From positions 1-7,563 of the forward strand of contig QWQL01000187.1 in assembly GCA_003670825.1 (NCBI GenBank): a stretch of 7,563 nt of DNA, written 5' to 3'. Each line of letters opens with the position of its first letter. The first letter of the stretch is position 1. A program made the position numbers and the translations under genes. Source of the DNA: Planctomycetota bacterium. GTDB taxonomy: Bacteria > Planctomycetota > Planctomycetia > Pirellulales > UBA1268. Below, piece by piece: positions 1 through 4,003 of this stretch. The notes under the pieces are model-generated. The model made no database searches and had not been told where the DNA came from. It was given only the letters and a program-made list of their open reading frames with translations.

Positions 1-29
1 CCGAAAGCGGCGGGCCGAAGCGGCGGAGT

Positions 30-59
30 TTCGTTCGGACGGTGCCCACGCGGTACAAT
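30..59 (+). promoter_or_regulatory. Possible sigma70-type promoter for folK-panC-lgt
   Basis: TACAAT at 54-59 matches five of six bases of the TATAAT -10 box and stands out in very GC-rich sequence. The candidate -35, TTCGTT at 30-35 with an 18-base spacer, is weak. The -10 lies about 30 bases before the folK ATG, which suits a short leader. The upstream gene is outside the window, so transcription could also read in from there. This is an inference from one hexamer. Confidence 0.3.
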
Positions 60-89
60 CCGGCGACTCCGAGAGTCACGGGAGACGTC

Positions 90-1190
90 ATGGCACGATG
101 CCTCATTGGCTGCGGCTCGAATCTTGGCAAACGCCGCGAGCAACTCGACCGCGCCCTCGAACTGCTCCGGTTTATGCCGGGCGTGACACTCCAGGCCGTG
201 AGCCGCTACCGGGAGACGACGCCCGTCGGAGGCCCTCCCGGTCAGGGGCCATTCCTGAACGGCGCGTGCCTCATCGAAACGGAACTTCCGCCCCGACAGG
301 TGCTCGACATGCTGGCGGCCGTCGAGAACACGCTGCACCGCGAGCGGACGGAGCGCTGGGGCCAGCGGACGATCGACCTCGATCTGCTGCTCTACGAAGA
401 CATCGTCATGAATACCGCGGACCTCACGGTACCCCACCCCCGGATGGCGACGAGGCGCTTCGTACTCGAACCGGCCGCGGAGATCGCTGGTGATCTTCCC
501 TACCCGGCCGGCGCCTGCACAGTGCGCGACCTCCTCGACAACATCTCCACGCCGCATCCGCTGATCGCCGTGGTCGGGGTGCCGGGCAGCGGCGCGGCTG
601 AGGTGGCGTCGGCGATTGCCGACGCTGTGATGGGCCGTGTGCTCCATGCGCCGGCCCCGCTGCCTATCCCTGACGGCGGCCCTCCAGTGTCGCTCGCCCG
701 CTGGCGGCAGACCCTCACCGCCTGGGCCGCCCCGCTCGCGGTGAGTCGGTGGGACGACGCGGCGCAGGCCACCATCGCCGACTTCTGGTGCGAGTGGCTG
801 CCGGATGCAGCCGAAGACTCGCTCGACCACGACTCGCTGGCAGACTTCCGCAGTGACGTCGCCGCGGCCGCCGAGGCCTGCGTCGCTCCGGTGGTCGCCA
901 TCCTGCTCACGGCCGATTCGGCGGTGCTCGAGGAGCGAATCGCGTTCCGATCCCGGCACGCCCGCGAACACACCGATGTGTTCGCTGATCTCGCGCCGGC
1001 GGCGATTCTCTGTGACCGGACCGGCGACGGCCTCACGCCGCTTCTGCGGATTCAGGACCGGCTCGTGCGGCGACTGCGGACCACCGGTGATCGTGGCTCC
1101 CGAGCGCCCAAGGCCGTGATCACGATTGATGCCGGAGACATCTCTCGCGCCGCCCTGGAAGCCATCGCTGCCGTCGAGGCGATGCTCTGA
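90..1190 (+). CDS. folK: FolK (HPPK) fused to a degenerate P-loop, deoxynucleoside-kinase-like domain
   Basis: 6-hydroxymethyl-7,8-dihydropterin pyrophosphokinase transfers pyrophosphate from ATP to the pterin in cytoplasmic folate synthesis. The 366-residue product has a complete HPPK domain at about 1-155: GSNLGKR (9-15), FLNG (55-58), the signature RWGQRTIDLDLLLY with D96 and D98 as the metal-binding pair, and VPHPRM (114-119). Q replaces the usual P in the RWGPR part. HPPK alone is about 160 residues, so some 210 are extra. The extension opens with a hydrophobic strand and GVPGSGAAEVAS (163-174), which resembles a Walker A loop but has Ala-Ala where Lys-Ser/Thr is expected. Later, ILLTADSAVLEERIAFRSRHARE resembles the strand and LID region of deoxynucleoside kinases. 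I recall FolK-dNK fusions in planctomycetes; here the kinase part looks inactive. The ATG at 90 is chosen because GGAG (81-84) lies 5 bases upstream and the protein then begins as FolK proteins do; an in-frame GTG at 42 would add 16 unlikely residues. Confidence 0.93.
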   Translation: MARCLIGCGSNLGKRREQLDRALELLRFMPGVTLQAVSRYRETTPVGGPPGQGPFLNGACLIETELPPRQVLDMLAAVENTLHRERTERWGQRTIDLDLLLYEDIVMNTADLTVPHPRMATRRFVLEPAAEIAGDLPYPAGACTVRDLLDNISTPHPLIAVVGVPGSGAAEVASAIADAVMGRVLHAPAPLPIPDGGPPVSLARWRQTLTAWAAPLAVSRWDDAAQATIADFWCEWLPDAAEDSLDHDSLADFRSDVAAAAEACVAPVVAILLTADSAVLEERIAFRSRHAREHTDVFADLAPAAILCDRTGDGLTPLLRIQDRLVRRLRTTGDRGSRAPKAVITIDAGDISRAALEAIAAVEAML

Positions 1191-2074
1191 TGACGGGCCG
1201 CCACGCACATGCCGCCACGTCGATGGCGATCGTCACCGATCCGGAGGCCATGCGGGCGGAGGTGCTCGCGGCCCGGGCCAGCGGCCGACGGATCGGGTTC
1301 GTGCCCACGATGGGCGCTCTCCACGCTGGTCACGTGAGCCTGGTCGCTCGGGCGGCCGAGGCATGCGACGACGTCGCGGTCTCGATCTTCGTGAATCCCA
1401 CGCAGTTTGGCCCGAGCGAGGATTTCGCCCGCTACCCGCGAACGCTCGAGGCCGATGTCGCCGCGGTCGAGCAGGGCGGAGCCCGCTGGGTCTTCGCCCC
1501 GCAGGCTGACGCGATCTACCCGCCGGGCTGGGCGACGAAAATCGTGGTGGACGGCCCGGCCCGCCGGTTCGAAGGGGAGGTGCGGCCCGGGCACTTCTGC
1601 GGTGTGGCCACCGTTGTCTGCCGCTTGTTCCTCACCGTGCCTGCCGACGTCGCCTACTTTGGCGCCAAAGACTGGCAGCAGACGCTGGTGGTGAAGCGGA
1701 TGGTCTGCGATCTCGGCCTTCCGATCGAGGTCGTGGTCTGCCCGACCGTCCGCGAACCCGACGGCCTGGCGATGAGTTCCCGCAACGCCTACCTCTCAGC
1801 GGAGGATCGTGGCCGCGCAGCGTCGCTCTTCGAGAGCCTCACGGCGGCCGGGCGGTCGTGGCAGGCCGGTGAGCCCGTGGCGGAAATCGAGCGGCAGATG
1901 CGAACCCACCTCATCTCGCGGGGCATGGCCGTCGAGTACGCCGCCGTGGTCGATCGCAACTCGCTGGAGCCGCTGGCCACGCCGCAGACGCCGGCGATCG
2001 CGATCGTGGCCGGCCGGATCGGAAAGACGCGGCTCATCGACAATCACCTGCTGCCGTCACGGAGCGGCGGCTGA
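1190..2074 (+). CDS. panC: Pantothenate synthetase
   Basis: PanC joins pantoate and beta-alanine, using ATP through a pantoyl-adenylate, to make pantothenate (vitamin B5, the CoA precursor) in the cytoplasm. The 294-residue protein carries the whole family pattern: the HIGH-like loop PTMGALHAGH (39-48), FVNPTQF (67-73), YPRTLEAD (82-89), RPGHFCGV (132-139), FGAKDWQQ (157-164), the KMSKS-equivalent MSSRNAYL (195-202) and RLIDN (281-285). Expected active-site residues H45, H48, K160, D161 and R198 are all present. The start at 1190 overlaps the folK stop as TGATG, implying translational coupling. An in-frame ATG at 1223 would give 283 residues, the E. coli length, and starts just before the first conserved segment. 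It has no clear ribosome site, so 1190 is preferred but not certain. No panB or panD is visible nearby. Confidence 0.96.
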   Translation: MTGRHAHAATSMAIVTDPEAMRAEVLAARASGRRIGFVPTMGALHAGHVSLVARAAEACDDVAVSIFVNPTQFGPSEDFARYPRTLEADVAAVEQGGARWVFAPQADAIYPPGWATKIVVDGPARRFEGEVRPGHFCGVATVVCRLFLTVPADVAYFGAKDWQQTLVVKRMVCDLGLPIEVVVCPTVREPDGLAMSSRNAYLSAEDRGRAASLFESLTAAGRSWQAGEPVAEIERQMRTHLISRGMAVEYAAVVDRNSLEPLATPQTPAIAIVAGRIGKTRLIDNHLLPSRSGG

Positions 2075-2085
2075 TCGGAGTCGCG

Positions 2086-3111
2086 ATGCGGTCGACGCTG
2101 TTTTACATCCCCTCGGCGCTCGAACTGGGCGGCGGCAGCGTGCCGCTGTTCGGCTGGGGACTCGGGCTGGCCATCTGGGCGGTGCTGGGGGGCGCGGGCT
2201 TCGCGTGGGCGGCAGCGCGGCACGGCTTCGGGCCGGCCTGCCGGGCGCTTGGGGTGCCGATCATGGTCGTCGCCGCGATGCTGCTGTGGATCTTGCCGGC
2301 GCTCGACGACGGTGCCGGGGTGCCGATCCGAGGCTACGGCGTGATGCTCCTGGTGGCGGCGGCCACGGGCACCTGGCTGTCGATCGTCCGCGGCCGCGCT
2401 GCGGGCTTCGACGCCGACACGATTCTCGCGCTCGGTACGGAGATTTTTCTGTGGGGCCTTGTCGGCGCCCGGCTGTTCTACGTGCTCGAATACCGCGCGC
2501 AGTTTTTTGGCCCAACGATGAGCCTGGCCGAGTCGCTGGCTGCCATCGTCAACATCGCCGGCGGCGGGCTGGTCGTCTTCGGGTCGCTGCCCACGGCCGC
2601 CCTCGCAGCCTGGCGGTTTGCAGCCCGGCGAAAACTCTCGCTGGTGCGGCTGGCCGACTGCATCGCCCCCGGGCTGCTCGTCGGCCTGGCGATCGGACGA
2701 ATCGGCTGCTTCCTCAACGGCTGCTGCTACGGCGGCCCCTGCGACCTGCCCTGGGGAGTGCGGTTTCCGGCGGGCACGGGCCCAGCCGGGCATTATCCGG
2801 CCCCGGACGGAGGCAGCATTCCCCTGCATCCGGCGCAGCTCTACGCGGCCATCGATGCCGCAATCCTCGCTGCCCTCGCCGTGGTCTCCACGCCCCTGTT
2901 CCGGCGCGACGGCGAGGTGTTCGCTCTCGTGCTGACGCTCCATCCGATCTCGCGGATTCTCCTGGAAATGATCCGCGTGGACGAACCGCCCGCGCTCGGC
3001 ACGCCCCTGTCGATCTCGCAGCTGGTGTCGCTGGCGTTACTCGCCGTCGCCGCGGCGCTCTGGTGGTGGATCGGCCGCCAGCCAGCCCGCGGACCGGCCG
3101 GCGGGCTTTGA
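2086..3111 (+). CDS. lgt: Prolipoprotein diacylglyceryl transferase, divergent long form
   Basis: Lgt moves a diacylglyceryl group from phosphatidylglycerol to the lipobox cysteine of prolipoproteins, the first step of lipoprotein maturation in the inner membrane. The 341-residue polytopic protein has IRGYGVMLLV (81-90, Y84 matching E. coli Y26), GARLFYVLEY (127-136), GGGLVVFGSLP (159-169), GRIGCFLNGCCYGG (204-217, R205 matching R143), LHPAQLY (247-253) and SRILLEMIR (289-297, R290 and E294 matching R239 and E243). Compared with the 291-residue E. coli enzyme there are about 58 extra N-terminal residues with two probable membrane segments (about 22-45 and 56-72). By my alignment, E. coli H103, N146, E151 and Y235 become F165, C208, C213 and H286. 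I recall the CCYGG form and the N-terminal extension in other planctomycete Lgt proteins, so this is probably the normal subfamily, though Phe at the H103 position seems unusual. GGAG at 2077-2080 sits 5 bases before the ATG, 11 bases after panC. Confidence 0.9.
   Translation: MRSTLFYIPSALELGGGSVPLFGWGLGLAIWAVLGGAGFAWAAARHGFGPACRALGVPIMVVAAMLLWILPALDDGAGVPIRGYGVMLLVAAATGTWLSIVRGRAAGFDADTILALGTEIFLWGLVGARLFYVLEYRAQFFGPTMSLAESLAAIVNIAGGGLVVFGSLPTAALAAWRFAARRKLSLVRLADCIAPGLLVGLAIGRIGCFLNGCCYGGPCDLPWGVRFPAGTGPAGHYPAPDGGSIPLHPAQLYAAIDAAILAALAVVSTPLFRRDGEVFALVLTLHPISRILLEMIRVDEPPALGTPLSISQLVSLALLAVAAALWWWIGRQPARGPAGGL
3084..3107 (+). terminator. GC-rich hairpin at the end of lgt, possible terminator
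   Basis: AGCCCGC (3084-3090) is the exact reverse complement of GCGGGCT (3101-3107), giving a 7-bp stem with a 10-base loop that itself contains the palindrome CCGGCCGG. The stem is followed by only a short T run, part of the lgt stop codon, so it is a weak intrinsic terminator at best. The 5' arm can pair equally with a second copy of GCGGGCT at 3119-3125, because the 3' arm lies in a tandem repeat. Confidence 0.35.
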
Positions 3112-3138
3112 CGGACTCGCGGGCTTTGACGGACTCGC
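3101..3138 (+). repeat. 18-bp perfect tandem repeat across the lgt stop codon
   Basis: The unit GCGGGCTTTGACGGACTC occurs at 3101-3118 and again, without mismatch, at 3119-3136. Two further bases (GC) keep the 18-base period to 3138. Copy one holds the last codons and TGA of lgt, and copy two lies just beyond it. Each copy contains TTGACG (3108-3113 and 3126-3131), five of six bases of a -35 box. For the second copy a 17-base spacer leads only to GACATT, a poor -10. The perfect match points to a recent duplication. Confidence 0.95.
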
Positions 3139-3215
3139 AGATAACGGCGACATTGGCACTCCAGGCGGGTAGCCCTTCGCCCCGCCCCTGCTCGTCACCA
3201 CCGAAGGCATCTCCC

Positions 3216-3518
3216 GTGACCGAGTCCAGCCGCCCTGCATCACCGGCCGATGGCGACGACGCTGCCGTGGAGGCCGAATGGCGCTCCATCGAGGCTGAGC
3301 GGATTGCCCAGGAACAGGAGGAGGCCCGGGAGGTGGTGCCGGAGGTGGCCGGTGCGAGGGGGAGCCGCCAGTGGCTCTGGCTAGCCCTCGTGGCCTCGCT
3401 GGGAGCCGGAGTGCTGGTGGCAGGAGCTGTGAACTGGCTTGGTCTCCGTCATACTCCCACGGTGACTGAGGGGCCGGACCGGACCATGCCGACCGCCCGG
3501 GGAGCGGGGGAACCATGA
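3216..3518 (+). CDS. Small single-pass membrane protein of unknown function
   Basis: I do not recognise this 100-residue protein. It begins with a polar, acidic stretch (about 1-22), then a charged segment rich in Glu, Ala and Gln (EAEWRSIEAERIAQEQEEAR, 19-38) likely to form an amphipathic or coiled-coil helix. One strong membrane segment follows (about 53-77, WLWLALVASLGAGVLVAGAV plus NWLGL), with a short polar tail of about 22 residues. Basic residues just before the helix (R48, R51) suggest the N-terminal part is cytoplasmic. There is no signal peptide or lipobox. The GTG at 3216 is chosen because GAAGG (3203-3207) lies 8 bases upstream; a TTG at 3153 in the same frame is a weaker choice. 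The frame stays open far upstream, through lgt and into panC, but only as an out-of-frame reading. Its stop overlaps the next gene's start as ATGA, which supports it being real and cotranslated with the CDGSH protein. Confidence 0.7.
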   Translation: MTESSRPASPADGDDAAVEAEWRSIEAERIAQEQEEAREVVPEVAGARGSRQWLWLALVASLGAGVLVAGAVNWLGLRHTPTVTEGPDRTMPTARGAGEP

Positions 3519-3802
3519 CCGGATCTCGCCCGCATGGCCTGCCGGATGTGCCAGCTGATCCTCGATCATGCGTCACGATCCGATGCCGCGAACATGGCCC
3601 GCTGGTCGTTGAACTGCCCGCGGACGATTCGGTGCGGCTGCGGGTGACCGACCACGTCGGCCAGGAGTTTCTCCTGCCCACCCAGAAGCGGGCCGTAGCC
3701 CTCTGTCGCTGCGGCCACACCGCCTCCCAGCCCTTCTGCGATGGCAGTCACACGCGGTGCGAGTTTTCGGGGGCTGAACTGGCTCCAAGACCACCCCAGT
3801 AG
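3515..3802 (+). CDS. CDGSH iron-sulfur domain protein
   Basis: The 95-residue protein ends in the CDGSH signature C-x-C-x2-T-x3-P-x-C-D-G-S-H: C64, C66, T69, P73, C75, D76, G77, S78 and H79. The three cysteines and the histidine are the known ligands of the [2Fe-2S] cluster in this family (mitoNEET-like proteins and small bacterial relatives). The upstream part, VTIRCREHGPLVVELP (20-35), is the usual beta strand before the cluster-binding loop. There is only one CDGSH motif, and no membrane segment or export signal, so it should be cytoplasmic. Bacterial members bind redox-active, acid-labile clusters, but their physiological role is mostly unclear. The ATG at 3515 overlaps the stop of the preceding membrane-protein gene by four bases, and a purine-rich stretch (3501-3512) supplies a ribosome site. 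The first 17 or so residues are not typical of the family and may be disordered. Confidence 0.92.
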   Translation: MTGSRPHGLPDVPADPRSCVTIRCREHGPLVVELPADDSVRLRVTDHVGQEFLLPTQKRAVALCRCGHTASQPFCDGSHTRCEFSGAELAPRPPQ

Positions 3803-3815
3803 GGGGTTTACTGGG
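3795..3815 (+). terminator. Hairpin spanning the CDGSH gene stop codon
   Basis: CCCAGTA (3795-3801) and TACTGGG (3809-3815) form a perfect 7-bp stem around a 7-base loop, with the TAG stop at the top of the 5' arm. Only TT follows, so there is no proper U tract. It could be a weak terminator or a 3'-end stabiliser for the small-gene transcript. Confidence 0.35.
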
Positions 3816-3852
3816 TTCTGCCTGGTCTGCCTACGGAGAATGTGCGGCAGAC

Positions 3853-3883
3853 GGAACTTGTTCCTGGGAAAACACTTAGGTCA
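3853..3883 (+). promoter_or_regulatory. Inverted repeat with ECF-sigma-like -35 element
   Basis: GGAAC-TT-GTTCC (3853-3864) is a perfect 5-bp inverted repeat with a 2-base centre, as an operator half-site pair might be. Its left part, GGAACTT, also equals the -35 element of sigmaE-type ECF promoters, and GGTCA follows at 3879-3883. The 19 bases between them are more than the usual 15-17, so the promoter reading is doubtful. It lies about 120 bases before the transporter start. Confidence 0.25.
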
Positions 3884-3996
3884 TGCGCGGAGACTCAAAA
3901 ATGTGTCCCGACTGCCGGGAACGATCTGGACTGGCCTGCCCAAGACCTGTAGGGTTGATCGGTTCGGTTGTCCCAGAATCACTCGCCGTCAGCCCT

Positions 3997-4002
3997 GGAA
4001 GG
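3997..4002 (+). promoter_or_regulatory. Ribosome binding site that sets the MMPL start
   Basis: GGAAGG lies just before two adjacent ATG codons at 4004 and 4007. Spacing is better for 4007 (4 bases) than for 4004 (1 base). An upstream TTG at 3968 would add 12 residues and has no comparable site. The difference between the two ATGs is a single methionine. Confidence 0.5.
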
Positions 4003-4003
4003 C

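Larger units (their letters stand above)
3803..4003 (+). other. Intergenic region between CDGSH gene and MMPL gene
   Basis: No convincing gene lies in these 201 bases, which are visibly less GC-rich than the flanking coding sequence. They contain a 7-bp hairpin (GTCTGCC 3825-3831 with GGCAGAC 3846-3852, 14-base loop), the inverted repeat GGAAC-TT-GTTCC (3853-3864) and a 5-bp hairpin (TCCCG 3906-3910 with CGGGA 3916-3920). An open frame from 3741 to 4007 crosses the region but begins inside the CDGSH gene and shows no recognisable features. The promoter of the transporter gene is probably here, but no good sigma70 pair is visible: TTGATC (3955-3960) and CAGAAT (3974-3979) are only 13 bases apart. 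Confidence 0.6.

Noticed and set aside
500..1036. 178-codon minus-strand open frame opposite the FolK C-terminal domain
   Set aside because: Ser/Ala/Arg-rich shadow; the plus strand is continuous with the HPPK domain and has the better coding pattern.
1993..2012. GCGATCGC palindrome resembling the cyanobacterial HIP1 element
   Set aside because: A single occurrence inside panC in GC-rich coding sequence is expected by chance, and nothing else suggests a cyanobacterium.
2044..2943. 299-codon minus-strand open frame opposite lgt
   Set aside because: Composition is typical of an antisense shadow, with no recognisable motif.
1809..3215. Upstream part of a 569-codon plus-strand open frame running through panC and lgt
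   Set aside because: It is Arg/Ala/Pro-rich and out of frame with two well-supported genes. Only its last 100 codons, after the GTG at 3216, look real.
3500..3518. Possible programmed -1 frameshift joining the membrane protein to the CDGSH protein
   Set aside because: The G-run before the overlap does not fit an X-XXY-YYZ heptamer in the right frame, and an ATGA overlap with its own ribosome site explains the arrangement.
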